From an uncultured Pelagibacteraceae bacterium (lineage in GTDB: Bacteria > Pseudomonadota > Alphaproteobacteria > Pelagibacterales > Pelagibacteraceae), in contig CACENW010000002.1 of assembly GCA_902560805.1 (NCBI GenBank), positions 132,128 through 196,127 of the forward strand: a stretch of 64,000 nt of DNA. The letters run 5' to 3'. Position numbers and translations under genes: made by a program. Positions 17,011 to 26,150 of this stretch are shown in pieces; the first letter of the stretch is position 1, and the number at the start of each line of letters is the position of its first letter. Under the pieces are notes generated by a model. That model was not told the origin of the DNA, made no database searches, and was given only the letters and a program-made list of their open reading frames with translations.

Positions 17011-18119
17011 CCCTTCATTGGCATCACAACATAAATACTGTCGAAATCACCTGGATCTTTTATTAAAGCTGGTGAGCCAGTATCATTAAAGAAAATTTCA
17101 ACTCTATCTCCATCTAATTGAGAAGCTACATCAATCAAATATCTAGAGTTAAAACTTATTTCAAGGTCGTGATCAAATTTAACATTTAATGTTTCTTTTC
17201 CGTCTCCACTATTAGTATTATTTACTGAAAGATTAAGAGTATCATTTGATAAATTAAATTTTACACCATCTTTTTTATCTAGAGATACAGAAGCCACTCT
17301 ATCAACTGAGTTTAGAAAAAGTTTTAAATCAATTTCTAATTTTTTTTGATTATTTTTAGGAATTACCTGAATGTAATTTGGAAATTTTCCATCAATAAGT
17401 TTTGAAATCAAAATACTATTATTTAGCTCAAACTTAATTTTTGACTTTAAGTTTGATACTTTTACATCACCATCATAACTATCTAGCAATGAACAAAGTT
17501 GAAAAATTGTTTTTTTAGGAAGTATAATAGGATCAAATTCAATTTTTTCATCTAGCCTGATTTTTGAAATCGACATTCTATGACTGTCAGTAGCAACAGC
17601 TGTTAAATAATTTTTATCCTCAACTTCGGTTTGGTGAAAATAGATACCACTTAAATAATGTCGAGTTTCATCATTTGAAACAGAAAACTTACATTTATTA
17701 AGAAGTTTTAATAATTGTTTTGATTTTATAATAAATTCATTTTCATTAAAATTCTCATCAGTTAATGGAAACTCAGTAGCACTAATACAATTCAAATTAA
17801 AAATGGATTTTTCTGACTCAACTTGTAATTTGCTTACATCATTAAGGGTAAGATTAATTTTTTTTCCTGATGTTAATTTTCTGATTATGTCATACATAAT
17901 TGACGAGGTTGTTGTTGTTTTTCCCTCATCTAAAATTTCAACATTTTTAAGCTGATGTATAAAAATCAAATCAAGATCTGTAGCAGTAATTGTTAATTTA
18001 GAATTACTGGCATCTAATAGGATATTAGATAAAATTGGTAACGTGCTTCTCTTTTCAATTACACCCTGACAATAATTTAGTGCTTGCTGAAGATCTTGTT
18101 GATTGACGTTAAATTTCAT
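17007..18119 (-). CDS. dnaN: DNA polymerase III beta sliding clamp
   Basis: 370 residues with the three-domain clamp layout. The start MKFNVNQQDLQQALNYCQGV and the block RSTLPILSNILLDA are typical; the C terminus ends in the conserved YVVMPMKG. It forms the ring that tethers polymerase III to DNA. The ATG lies 11 bases inside the end of dnaA, so dnaA-dnaN is one transcription unit. recF does not follow here; plsC is convergent instead. Confidence 0.95.
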   Translation of the reverse strand: MKFNVNQQDLQQALNYCQGVIEKRSTLPILSNILLDASNSKLTITATDLDLIFIHQLKNVEILDEGKTTTTSSIMYDIIRKLTSGKKINLTLNDVSKLQVESEKSIFNLNCISATEFPLTDENFNENEFIIKSKQLLKLLNKCKFSVSNDETRHYLSGIYFHQTEVEDKNYLTAVATDSHRMSISKIRLDEKIEFDPIILPKKTIFQLCSLLDSYDGDVKVSNLKSKIKFELNNSILISKLIDGKFPNYIQVIPKNNQKKLEIDLKLFLNSVDRVASVSLDKKDGVKFNLSNDTLNLSVNNTNSGDGKETLNVKFDHDLEISFNSRYLIDVASQLDGDRVEIFFNDTGSPALIKDPGDFDSIYVVMPMKG

Positions 18120-19527
18120 TTTCTTTGTTATTGTATAAAATCTGATTTTTTAGTTTATTGATATTATCTAACATTTCTGGATCTTTTTCTTTGATTTTTT
18201 CTATTGTTTTAACAGAGTGGATAATTGTTGTGTGGTCTCTATTCGAGAACTCTCTACCTATTTCTGGTAAGGATTTTGAAGTTAAAATTTTAGTTAAGTA
18301 AATTGCTGTCTGTCGAGGTCTCACAAGATATCTTGATCGTCTTGCAGAAAGCATTTCATTTTTGCTTATCTTGAAAAACTTACACACAATAGTCTGTATC
18401 AAGTCAATTGTTACTTTGTTTTCTGAGATATTCAAAAGATCTTTTAATACCACTTTAGTTTCAGGTAAATTTGGAACTTTGTTATAAATTCTTGAAAAAG
18501 ATACTATTCGATTAACTGATCCAACTAATTCTCTAACACTTCCAGAAATCTCATTACTAATAAAATCTTGTATTTCTTTTGATAATTGAAGCTGATCTGA
18601 ATATAAATTGTTTAATTCTTCTGTTTTTTTTTGAACTATTTTTTTTCGTAATTCTAAGTCAGGTTTTTGAATATCAACGACTAATCCACCTGAAAATCTC
18701 GATTTAATTCTCTCTTGAATACGCATTAATTTATTAGGTGCTCTATCAGCAGATACAATAATCTGTGATCCTTTATCTAATAAAGCATTGAATGTATGAA
18801 AAAATTCTTCCTGCATGACTTCTTTACCACTAATAAACTGGATATCATCTATTAGTAAAATATCAGTATTTCTAAAATATTCTTTAAACTTAACCATATC
18901 ATTTGATTTAATTGATTTTACAAACTGATACATAAAACGTTCGGCTGAAATGAACATCACTTTACTTTTTTTCTTCATCTCAAAACCAATGGAATTTAAC
19001 AAGTGAGTTTTCCCCATTCCTACGCCACCATAAATATAAAGTGGATTGTAATGAGAAATAGTTTCAGTAACTTTGAAAGAAGCTTCATATGCAAGTTTAT
19101 TACTTGATCCAGTTATAAAGTTATCAAATCGTTTGTTTGGATCTATTCGATTATACTGAAGATAAGAATCTTTAATAAATGAAATATTTTCGTTTTGGGT
19201 ACTTTCAATATTTGTTGGGTCTTTAAACTCCTTATCTACTTTTTGATCAATAATTTTAAATTCAATTCTAATTATATCTTTTTTATACAATTTAATAATT
19301 TTCAGAATTTGGTCTAAATACCTTGAAGTAATCCAATCTCTAATAAATCTGGTTGGAACAGATAAAAGTAAATAATTATTATGTTCCTCAAGAAATGATA
19401 TTTTTTTTAACCAACTTTCATAAATTTCTAAACCTAATTTATTCTTAATTTCAGATTGAATTTGTTGCCAATTAAGCTCTTCTGAAGCAAAATTATTAAT
19501 GTTTTTGTTTATAAAAGATTTATTCAT
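18109..19527 (-). CDS. dnaA: Chromosomal replication initiator DnaA
   Basis: 472 residues. Domain III has Walker A GGVGMGKTHL, Walker B LLIDDIQFISGK and the arginine-finger/sensor region IQERIKSRFSGGLVVDI. Domain IV has the DnaA-box-binding signature FSNRDHTTIIHSVKTI preceded by RPRQTAIYLTK. It binds origin DnaA boxes with ATP to open the duplex. It is followed directly by dnaN. The 314-base gap upstream does not show clear DnaA boxes, so autoregulation or a local origin is not demonstrated. Confidence 0.96.
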   Translation of the reverse strand: MNKSFINKNINNFASEELNWQQIQSEIKNKLGLEIYESWLKKISFLEEHNNYLLLSVPTRFIRDWITSRYLDQILKIIKLYKKDIIRIEFKIIDQKVDKEFKDPTNIESTQNENISFIKDSYLQYNRIDPNKRFDNFITGSSNKLAYEASFKVTETISHYNPLYIYGGVGMGKTHLLNSIGFEMKKKSKVMFISAERFMYQFVKSIKSNDMVKFKEYFRNTDILLIDDIQFISGKEVMQEEFFHTFNALLDKGSQIIVSADRAPNKLMRIQERIKSRFSGGLVVDIQKPDLELRKKIVQKKTEELNNLYSDQLQLSKEIQDFISNEISGSVRELVGSVNRIVSFSRIYNKVPNLPETKVVLKDLLNISENKVTIDLIQTIVCKFFKISKNEMLSARRSRYLVRPRQTAIYLTKILTSKSLPEIGREFSNRDHTTIIHSVKTIEKIKEKDPEMLDNINKLKNQILYNNKENEI

Positions 19528-19841
19528 AACTTAAGGGGATACCTCAGTTAGAACTATTTAAAAAAATTTGCAACAACTATTAAATTCAAAATTAAAAAAA
19601 AATTAAATCTGCAATTGTAGAATTTTTTTTTATAATCTTTTTTTAAATGAATATAGATTTTTAAATTAGTTGAAAATTTTATAAAAATAAAATTTTTGAT
19701 TGAATCAAATACAGATTGAATCAAATATTAATTGTATTGTATAAGATCAAAGATTTACTAAATCTAAATATAGTAACTTTAAAATTTTAAGATCTTATAT
19801 AATGTGTTTTTATAATTTATCCTCGAAACAACTTAGAGTTA
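19528..19841. other. Long A/T-rich gap between rpsT and dnaA, with a direct repeat
   Basis: About 314 bases without a gene, one of the longest gaps in the window and almost pure A/T. It holds the dnaA promoter region. An exact 14-base direct repeat GATTGAATCAAATA occurs at 19698-19711 and 19714-19727 (16-base period). The first copy sits in an imperfect palindrome TTGATTGAATCAA. I find no perfect TTATCCACA DnaA box; the nearest is TTATCCTCG near 19818. An origin role is possible but unsupported. Confidence 0.5.
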
Positions 19842-20102
19842 TTAAATTGCTGCAATCTTTTTAGTTATTCTTGAAACATTTCTTGATGCATTTTGTTTTT
19901 TAATTACACCAGTTTTTGCAATTTTCATCAACTCAGAGTTTAATTTGGGTAAAAATTTTAATGCTTCATTTTTCTTTTTGGTATCAATTAAAGCATTCAT
20001 TTTCTTTAAAGCATTTCTAAATCTGCTCTTTCTAGCTTTATTAACAGCTGTTTGCTTAGAAATTCTTCTTATACGTTTAATAGCTGATTTTGTATTTGCC
20101 AT
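19842..20102 (-). CDS. rpsT: 30S ribosomal protein S20
   Basis: 86 residues from ATG at 20102: MANTKSAIKRIRRISKQ is the invariant S20 start, and the rest is Lys/Arg-rich and helical (ARKSRFRNALKKMNAL). S20 binds 16S rRNA early in 30S assembly. A longer frame to 20138 has an in-frame ATG, but it would begin inside the promoter's -35 element. No ribosome-binding site precedes the ATG, and the promoter places the transcript start at or within a base of the ATG. Confidence 0.95.
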   Translation of the reverse strand: MANTKSAIKRIRRISKQTAVNKARKSRFRNALKKMNALIDTKKKNEALKFLPKLNSELMKIAKTGVIKKQNASRNVSRITKKIAAI

Positions 20103-20109
20103 GCGCAGG

Positions 20110-20138
20110 GGTATAGCTTGAGAACTTAAAACGGTCAA
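20110..20138 (-). promoter_or_regulatory. Sigma-70 promoter of rpsT, nearly leaderless
   Basis: On the minus strand TTGACC (-35, 20138-20133), a 17-base spacer and TATACC (-10, 20115-20110) form a good sigma-70 promoter. Only 7 bases (CCTGCGC with the preceding bases) separate the -10 from the S20 ATG, so the mRNA probably starts at or next to the start codon. Confidence 0.7.
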
Positions 20139-20150
20139 CTAAATATTTGG

Positions 20151-21014
20151 CTAATTTTGGCAGGAATTACAAAAGAAAGTGGATCTATTTGATACAACTT
20201 TTTTCTTAATAATATCTGTACATCCTCTAGTTTTACATCTTAATCCATCTTGCTGATAAACTTTAAATTCTTTTTGATAATTTCCAAAAGATCCCAATGT
20301 ATCCTTAAAATTTCTAATACTTGAACCACCTTTTTTAATTGCTCTTAATAAAATTTTTTTTGAATTATAAATAATTTTTTTACAATCTTCTCTGGATAAT
20401 AAGCTTGCTTTTTTAAATGGATAAATTTTACTCAGAAATAAAATTTCACTTGCATAAATATTTCCAATTCCTGAAACAAATTTTTGGTCTAATAGAAAAG
20501 TTTTGATATTTTTATTCTTTCCTTTAAAGTAATTACAAACATAATTAAGATCAAAATTTAAATTAAATGGCTCTGGTCCTAAATTTTGAAATCTATTTTT
20601 TAATTTTTGATTATTTTCTACTAACTCAAAAAAACCAAATCTTCTTGGATCATTATAAATTACTTTTAAAGAATTAAATATTAACTCAATATGATTATGT
20701 TTTTTTGGCAGTATAGGAGAATGATAAAAACTAGCATTAGTGAATTTTAATTTTTTTTTATTATTAATGATGTGGATTGTTCCAGACATCCCCAAATGTA
20801 TCAAACAAAAATCTCCACTTTCAAAATTCAATATTAAATACTTGGAAAATCTATCAACTTTAGTAATTTTTTTGTTCTTTAAAAAAGAACTAAAATTTTT
20901 TGGAACTGGAAATCTAAGATTTCTATTTCTAATAATTACTTTTTTAATACTTTTTTGTTTAATTTTTTTATCCAAAGATTGTCTAACAATTTCTACTTCT
21001 GGTAATTCTGGCAT
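20151..21014 (-). CDS. mutM: Formamidopyrimidine-DNA glycosylase
   Basis: 287 residues. The catalytic N-terminal Pro/Glu is in MPELPEVEIVRQSL; the conserved Lys is in FSKYLILNF; the helix-two-turn-helix is in FVSGIGNIYASEILF; the C-terminal zinc finger is CKTRGC with FFCNSCQ. It excises 8-oxoguanine and ring-opened purines and nicks the abasic site. It is divergent from ubiE with a 29-base gap; the mutM/ubiE-ubiB-coaBC-dut order is common in alphaproteobacteria near dnaA. Confidence 0.95.
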   Translation of the reverse strand: MPELPEVEIVRQSLDKKIKQKSIKKVIIRNRNLRFPVPKNFSSFLKNKKITKVDRFSKYLILNFESGDFCLIHLGMSGTIHIINNKKKLKFTNASFYHSPILPKKHNHIELIFNSLKVIYNDPRRFGFFELVENNQKLKNRFQNLGPEPFNLNFDLNYVCNYFKGKNKNIKTFLLDQKFVSGIGNIYASEILFLSKIYPFKKASLLSREDCKKIIYNSKKILLRAIKKGGSSIRNFKDTLGSFGNYQKEFKVYQQDGLRCKTRGCTDIIKKKVVSNRSTFFCNSCQN

Positions 21015-21043
21015 TTCTCACTATATTCAATATATATTTTTTT

Positions 21044-21748
21044 ATGCAACAATATCTTCAAAATAAAAAAGGCCTTGTGGAGGGTGTTTTTGATCAAGTT
21101 TATAGTAAATACGACTTGATGAATGATTTCATGTCATTGGGCATTCATAGATTTTGGAAAAAAAGTCTAATCAATATTATGAGGCCGTCTCCAAATAAAA
21201 AGTTAATAGATGTTGCTTGTGGAACTGGAGATATCGGTAAATTATTTTTGAATAACACAAATCAAATGTCAGAAGTCACTTGTGTAGATCCAAATAAAAG
21301 TATGATTAGTCAAGGTAAACAAAAATTGTCTAACCTTAAAAATATAAAATGGATTAATGCAGCTGCTGAGAAACTTCCATTTAAAGACAACGAATTTGAT
21401 TATTACACAATAAGCTTTGGTCTCAGAAATACAAAGAATTTAGATAAAGCTCTATCTGAAGCGTATAGAGTATTAAAGCCAGGTGGAAGATTTTTATGTT
21501 TAGAATTTTCAAAAATTCAAAATTCTAATTTAGATTTTGTTTATAAAAACTATTCAAAAATAATTCCTCATATTGGTCAATTCATTGTGGGTGATAAAAA
21601 ACCATATGAATATTTATTAAAAAGTATTGAAGAATTTATTAATCAGGAAGAATTGATCGACTTAATGAAAATACATAATTTTACAAAATGTAATTATAGG
21701 AACTTTTCAGGTGGTATAGTTTCTATCCATGGTGGTTGGAAGGTATAA
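21044..21748 (+). CDS. ubiE: Ubiquinone/menaquinone C-methyltransferase UbiE
   Basis: 234 residues. UbiE signatures VFDQVYSKYDLMNDFMSLGIHRFWK and the SAM-binding loop DVACGTGDIGK are followed by PFKDNEFDYYTISFGLRN, and the C-terminal YRNFSGGIVSIHGGWK is typical. It C-methylates the benzoquinol ring in ubiquinone synthesis, upstream of the Coq7 step. The stop overlaps the ubiB start by one base (TAATG). Confidence 0.95.
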   Translation: MQQYLQNKKGLVEGVFDQVYSKYDLMNDFMSLGIHRFWKKSLINIMRPSPNKKLIDVACGTGDIGKLFLNNTNQMSEVTCVDPNKSMISQGKQKLSNLKNIKWINAAAEKLPFKDNEFDYYTISFGLRNTKNLDKALSEAYRVLKPGGRFLCLEFSKIQNSNLDFVYKNYSKIIPHIGQFIVGDKKPYEYLLKSIEEFINQEELIDLMKIHNFTKCNYRNFSGGIVSIHGGWKV

Positions 21749-23316
21749 TGCTAAAAAAATTAATTACTTTATTTAAATTAGGAAGAAAAATTGCAAAATC
21801 TGATATTTTAGATATTGCATCTAAATTTAAAAAACCGCCAGTAACGATCAGAATTTTATTTCAACTGTTAGCAATCTCTTTTGAAAAAAAAGAATTAAAT
21901 CAACATGTACAAGATGATGGAGAACGACTTTCAAAATCATTAGAGTCGATGGGTACAACTTTTATAAAATTAGGTCAATTTTTAGCTACTAGACCTGATA
22001 TCATAGGAGAGGAACTTTCTACAAAATTGGAAAAATTACAAGATCGTGTACCACCATTTTCAATTAATCAGGCAAAAGAAATAATCAAAACTGATTTAGG
22101 TAATGATGCTTATAATTCTATTATTGATTTAAGTGAACCAGTTGCGGCTGCATCAATAGCACAAGTTCATAAAGCTAAAATAAATGACAACGGTACGATT
22201 AAAGATGTAGCAATAAAAATTATAAGACCTGACATCAAAAAAATATTTAATGAAGAAATTGATGCAATGATGCTATTTGCTTTTATCATTGAGTCATTTT
22301 TAAAAAAAACCAAAAGATTAAAACTTGTAGAAGTTGTTTTTTTATTGAAAGAAATAACTAACTTAGAAATGGATTTAAGGTTTGAGGCAGCAGCTGCAAA
22401 TGAATATGCAGAAAACACAAAAAATGATGCTGGATTTAAAGTTCCTGAAATATATTGGAACTTTACTAGTGAAAATGTGATGACATTAGATTGGATAGAC
22501 GGTGTATCAATTCGTGAAACAGAAGAGCTGAAAAAAAGAAATTTAAATACTAGTAAAATTGCCGAAGATATTATCCAACATTTTTTAAGACATGCAGTAA
22601 GAGATGGTTTCTTTCATGCAGATATGCACCAGGGAAATATATTTATTGATGAGAGCGGTCAAATAGCTCCCATAGATTTTGGTATAATGGGTAGATTAGA
22701 CAAAATGAGTAAACGTTTTTTAGCTGAAATTTTATTTGGATTTATTCAGAGAGATTACAAAAAAGTGGCTGAAGTTCACTTGGTAGCTGGATTAGTCCCT
22801 AAAAATGTGCCAATAGATGATCTTGCCCAAGCATTAAGATCAATAGGGGAACCTATATTTGGTCAAGAGGTTAAAGATATATCAGGTGGAAAATTATTAA
22901 AACAGCTTTTTGATGTCACAGAAAAATTCAATATGCAAACTCAACCTCAACTATTAATGTTACAAAAAACAATGGTCGTAGTTGAAGGAGTTGCTAGAAA
23001 ATTAAATCCTAAAACTAACATTTGGACAACTTCTAAACCAGTTCTGGAAAATTGGTTAAGAGAAACAAAAGATCCTATAAATAATTTTAATGAAACACTT
23101 AAAAATAGTACTGAAGTAATTAAAAGATTACCTGAGTTTCCTGAAATAATGGACAAAGCAAATCAAGCTCTGACATTTTTAGCTAGTGGACAAATTCCAC
23201 AAAACTCCAACTCTTATACAGCTTTAAACGATAAAAAATCTGAAATGGTAGCATTTAGAAACCAATCAATTATTGGCTTATTACTTCTTGTAATTGTTGG
23301 TCTTATAGTATTTTAA
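21748..23316 (+). CDS. ubiB: UbiB/ABC1 family ubiquinone-biosynthesis kinase-like ATPase
   Basis: 522 residues from the ATG overlapping ubiE's stop. It has the KxGQ motif (FIKLGQFLATRPDII), the Ala-rich loop PVAAASIAQVHKA in place of a normal P-loop, the lysine in VAIKIIRPD, the catalytic DMHQGNIFID and PIDFGIMGRL, and a C-terminal membrane anchor (IIGLLLLVIVGLIVF). UbiB proteins support ubiquinone assembly or transport using ATPase activity. It follows ubiE directly. Confidence 0.94.
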   Translation: MLKKLITLFKLGRKIAKSDILDIASKFKKPPVTIRILFQLLAISFEKKELNQHVQDDGERLSKSLESMGTTFIKLGQFLATRPDIIGEELSTKLEKLQDRVPPFSINQAKEIIKTDLGNDAYNSIIDLSEPVAAASIAQVHKAKINDNGTIKDVAIKIIRPDIKKIFNEEIDAMMLFAFIIESFLKKTKRLKLVEVVFLLKEITNLEMDLRFEAAAANEYAENTKNDAGFKVPEIYWNFTSENVMTLDWIDGVSIRETEELKKRNLNTSKIAEDIIQHFLRHAVRDGFFHADMHQGNIFIDESGQIAPIDFGIMGRLDKMSKRFLAEILFGFIQRDYKKVAEVHLVAGLVPKNVPIDDLAQALRSIGEPIFGQEVKDISGGKLLKQLFDVTEKFNMQTQPQLLMLQKTMVVVEGVARKLNPKTNIWTTSKPVLENWLRETKDPINNFNETLKNSTEVIKRLPEFPEIMDKANQALTFLASGQIPQNSNSYTALNDKKSEMVAFRNQSIIGLLLLVIVGLIVF

Positions 23317-23324
23317 TTCCTCAA

Positions 23325-24530
23325 ATGAAAAATCTTAATAACAAAAAAATTCTTTTTATTATTTGTGGTGGTATTTCAGCTTACAAAAGTCTTGAAACTA
23401 TAAGATTATTAAAAAAAAATGGCGCAGAAATAAAAACTATACTTACTTCTAGTGCTAAAGAGTTTGTTACTCCATTATCAGTAGCATCATTATCTCAAGG
23501 TAAAGTCTATAGTGATTTGTTTAGCTTAGAAAATGAAACTGAAATGGATCACATTTCACTTTCTAGATGGGCAGACGTAATTATCATTGCTCCAACAACA
23601 GCAAATACTATTTCAAAATTAGCCCAAGGTACTACAAATGATTTAGCTTCCACTGTTATATTAGCTTCAAATAAACAAATTTATTTGGCGCCAGCAATGA
23701 ATGTTAGAATGTGGGAACATAAATCTACAAAAATTAATTTAAAAAAATTAAAAGATTTTGGTTATAAATTTATTGGCCCAGAAATAGGAGATATGGCTTG
23801 TGGAGAATACGGCGAAGGTAAAATGTCTGAACCATTAAAAATTGCAGATGAATTAAATCAATTTTTTTTAAACCAAAGTCAAAATAAAAAATTTAAAGCT
23901 TTAGTTACTGCTGGACCAACAAATGAGTATATAGATCCTGTCCGTTTTATAACAAATAAATCTAGTGGCAAGCAAGGATATGAGCTAGCCAAATGTCTAT
24001 CAAAAAAAGGTTTTGATACAACACTGATCTCAGGACCAACTAATCTGGAAGTAGAAAAAAATATTAAACTCATTGAAGTTGAAACAGCAGATGAAATGTT
24101 TGCTGCTACACAAGAGAATTTGCCTGTAGATGTAGCAATTTTTTCAGCAGCAGTATCAGATTTTAAAGTAAAAAATAAATCCCAAACAAAAATTAAAAAA
24201 AAAGATGCATTTAATCTAAATTTAGAAAAAAATGTTGATATTTTAAATTATATTTCAAATCATAATTCCATGAGACCTGAAATTGTTATTGGTTTTGCTG
24301 CAGAAACAAATGAAGTTTTAAAAAATGCAGAAGAAAAATTAAATAAAAAAAATTGTGACTGGATAATTTCTAATGACGTTTCTAAAAAAAATATTGGATT
24401 TAACTCTGATTATAATGAAGTTACGATCCACTACAAAAACAAATATTTAAAAAGTGAAGTCCTACAATACAAAAGAAAATCTGAAATTTCTGATGAAATA
24501 GTTGATAGAATAATTGATCAATTAAATTAA
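23325..24530 (+). CDS. coaBC: Bifunctional phosphopantothenoylcysteine decarboxylase/synthetase
   Basis: 401 residues. The N-terminal flavin decarboxylase CoaC (about 1-185) has GGISAYKSLETIRLLK, the catalytic His in EMDHISLSRWAD, PAMNVRMW and the active Cys in GDMACGEYGEGKM. The C-terminal CoaB synthetase has VTAGPTNEYIDPVRFITNKS, the dimer/CTP loop, AAVSDFKV and the KxKKK lysine motif. The two steps turn phosphopantothenate into phosphopantetheine for CoA. The stop overlaps dut by one base. Confidence 0.95.
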   Translation: MKNLNNKKILFIICGGISAYKSLETIRLLKKNGAEIKTILTSSAKEFVTPLSVASLSQGKVYSDLFSLENETEMDHISLSRWADVIIIAPTTANTISKLAQGTTNDLASTVILASNKQIYLAPAMNVRMWEHKSTKINLKKLKDFGYKFIGPEIGDMACGEYGEGKMSEPLKIADELNQFFLNQSQNKKFKALVTAGPTNEYIDPVRFITNKSSGKQGYELAKCLSKKGFDTTLISGPTNLEVEKNIKLIEVETADEMFAATQENLPVDVAIFSAAVSDFKVKNKSQTKIKKKDAFNLNLEKNVDILNYISNHNSMRPEIVIGFAAETNEVLKNAEEKLNKKNCDWIISNDVSKKNIGFNSDYNEVTIHYKNKYLKSEVLQYKRKSEISDEIVDRIIDQLN

Positions 24531-24967
24531 TGGCAAAAATCCTTGTTAAAAAATTAGATCCTTCAATAGAGCTACCTGCCTACAAAACAGTAGGGGCTTC
24601 AGGAATGGATCTTATGGCTTTTATAAAGGAACCTATTCTACTTAAATCTCAAAATTCATGTTTAATTCCAACTGGAATTGCTGTTGCTTTTTCAAATGAA
24701 TTTGAGATTCAAATACGACCTAGATCAGGTTTGGCCGCAAAAAATAATATTAGTGTTTTAAATACGCCAGGAACAATAGATAGTGATTATAGGGGTGAGA
24801 TAAAAGTAATACTTTTCAATCACGGAAATAAAGATTTTTTAATAAACAATAAAGACAGAATAGCTCAAATGATTCTTACACCAGTAATAAAAATGAATTT
24901 TGAAGAGACAGATGAGCTTCCGGAAACAATAAGAGGCGAAGGCGGATTTGGCTCAACAGGAAAATGA
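24530..24967 (+). CDS. dut: Deoxyuridine triphosphatase
   Basis: 145 residues, a full trimeric dUTPase. All five motifs are seen: GASGMDLMA; IRPRSGLAAKN; LNTPGTIDSDYRGEI; RIAQMIL; and RGEGGFGSTG at the C terminus. It hydrolyses dUTP to dUMP, keeping uracil out of DNA and feeding thymidylate synthesis. It overlaps coaBC by one base and the ThiF-like gene by four. Confidence 0.96.
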   Translation: MAKILVKKLDPSIELPAYKTVGASGMDLMAFIKEPILLKSQNSCLIPTGIAVAFSNEFEIQIRPRSGLAAKNNISVLNTPGTIDSDYRGEIKVILFNHGNKDFLINNKDRIAQMILTPVIKMNFEETDELPETIRGEGGFGSTGK

Positions 24968-25719
24968 GCAAAAAGTTAAACAAAAACCAAATCGAACGTT
25001 TTTCAAGACAAATAATATTAAAAAATATTGGTATTTTAGGTCAAAATAAAATTACAAATTCAAAAGTATTAATAATAGGTATGGGTGGTCTTGGATGTCC
25101 AGTAGCAGAATTCTTAACTAGGTCGGGGATTGGCTCATTAGGAATTGTAGATCATGATCAAATAAACCTTTCAAATATTCATAGGCAAAGTTTATTTAAT
25201 GAAAAAGATTTAAATAAACCAAAAGTTAAAGTTGCTAAAAAAAAATTAAACAAAATTAATTCTTTAACAAAAATAAAAATTTTTAATTACAAATTAAATA
25301 AATCTAATTTTCAAAAAATTATTAAAGATTACGATTATATTGTTGATGGAACTGACAATTTTAAAAGTAAATTTCTAATTAACGACTTAAGTTTAAAATA
25401 TAAAAAGTTTTTGGTAACTGGTGCTATAAGCAAGTTTGATGGTCATATCTTTACATTTAATTTCAAAAATAAAAAAGAACCATGCCTAAGATGTTTTTAT
25501 CAAGAGGAAAAAATATCAGATGAAATACTAAATTGTGAATATGAAGGAGTCTTAGGAACTGTTGCTGGAATTGTTGGCACAATCCAAGCAAATGAGATTT
25601 TAAAAAATATCTTAAATATAGGTCAAAGTTTAAATAATTATATTTTAATTATTGATTTATTGAATTTAAATTTTAGAAAAGCAAAAATTAAAAAAAGAAA
25701 AAATTGTTTATGCAATTAA
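24964..25719 (+). CDS. ThiF/MoeB/HesA-family adenylyltransferase (E1-like)
   Basis: 251 residues. It has the nucleotide-binding GMGGLGCPVAEFLTRSGIG, the acidic DHDQINLSNIHRQSLF, the catalytic Asp in VDGTDNFKSKFLINDL, and zinc cysteine pairs (CLRCF; CLCN at the C terminus). These enzymes adenylate the C-terminal glycine of a ubiquitin-like sulfur carrier (MoaD or ThiS). Which of the two this serves is unclear, as no carrier gene is adjacent. A distal Cys in the CEYEGVLGTVAGIVG region is also present. It overlaps dut by four bases and the SH3 gene by ten. Confidence 0.88.
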   Translation: MSKKLNKNQIERFSRQIILKNIGILGQNKITNSKVLIIGMGGLGCPVAEFLTRSGIGSLGIVDHDQINLSNIHRQSLFNEKDLNKPKVKVAKKKLNKINSLTKIKIFNYKLNKSNFQKIIKDYDYIVDGTDNFKSKFLINDLSLKYKKFLVTGAISKFDGHIFTFNFKNKKEPCLRCFYQEEKISDEILNCEYEGVLGTVAGIVGTIQANEILKNILNIGQSLNNYILIIDLLNLNFRKAKIKKRKNCLCN

Positions 25720-26150
25720 TTATAAGAACAATTTTAATTTTTCTTTTGTTAATATCAATAAGCCCAGCAAATGAAATATTTGTTTCTTTAAAAAAAAATA
25801 AAGTAAACGTTAGGTATGGCCCAAGTTTTGACTCAGATGTAAAATATGTTTACAAAAAAATTAATCTTCCTTTAAAACAAATAGATAAAAAAGAAAACTT
25901 TAGGAGGATTATAGACTTTAAAAATAATGGTGGGTGGATACACATATCTCAATTAAAAAAAAATAATTCTGTAATAGCAACCAAAGATAAAATTTTATTT
26001 AAAAACCCTACATCTTTTGCAAAACCAATTGCACTAATTAAGGAAGGGAGGTTATTAATATTAAAAAAGTGTGAGCAAGAATGGTGTGAAATAACCTCTG
26101 GAGAGTTTCAAGGTTGGATTAAAACAGATAAAATCTGGGGATTTAATTAA
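25710..26150 (+). CDS. Secreted bacterial SH3-domain protein
   Basis: 146 residues from ATG at 25710; a TTG two codons earlier is also possible. A signal peptide (MQLIIRTILIFLLLISISPA) is followed by an SH3-like domain beginning KVNVRYGPSFDSDVKYVYK, then GGWIHISQL, a repeat-like second half and C-terminal GEFQGWIKTDKIWG. Such proteins are periplasmic, often peptidoglycan-associated, with no enzymatic function of their own known. The stop interlocks by four bases with the convergent DUF3501 gene (TTAA). Confidence 0.8.
   Translation: MQLIIRTILIFLLLISISPANEIFVSLKKNKVNVRYGPSFDSDVKYVYKKINLPLKQIDKKENFRRIIDFKNNGGWIHISQLKKNNSVIATKDKILFKNPTSFAKPIALIKEGRLLILKKCEQEWCEITSGEFQGWIKTDKIWGFN

Noticed and set aside
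19528..19841. Replication origin upstream of dnaA
   Set aside because: No DnaA-box cluster; only a weak TTATCCTCG. A/T richness is general in this window, so an origin cannot be claimed without skew data.
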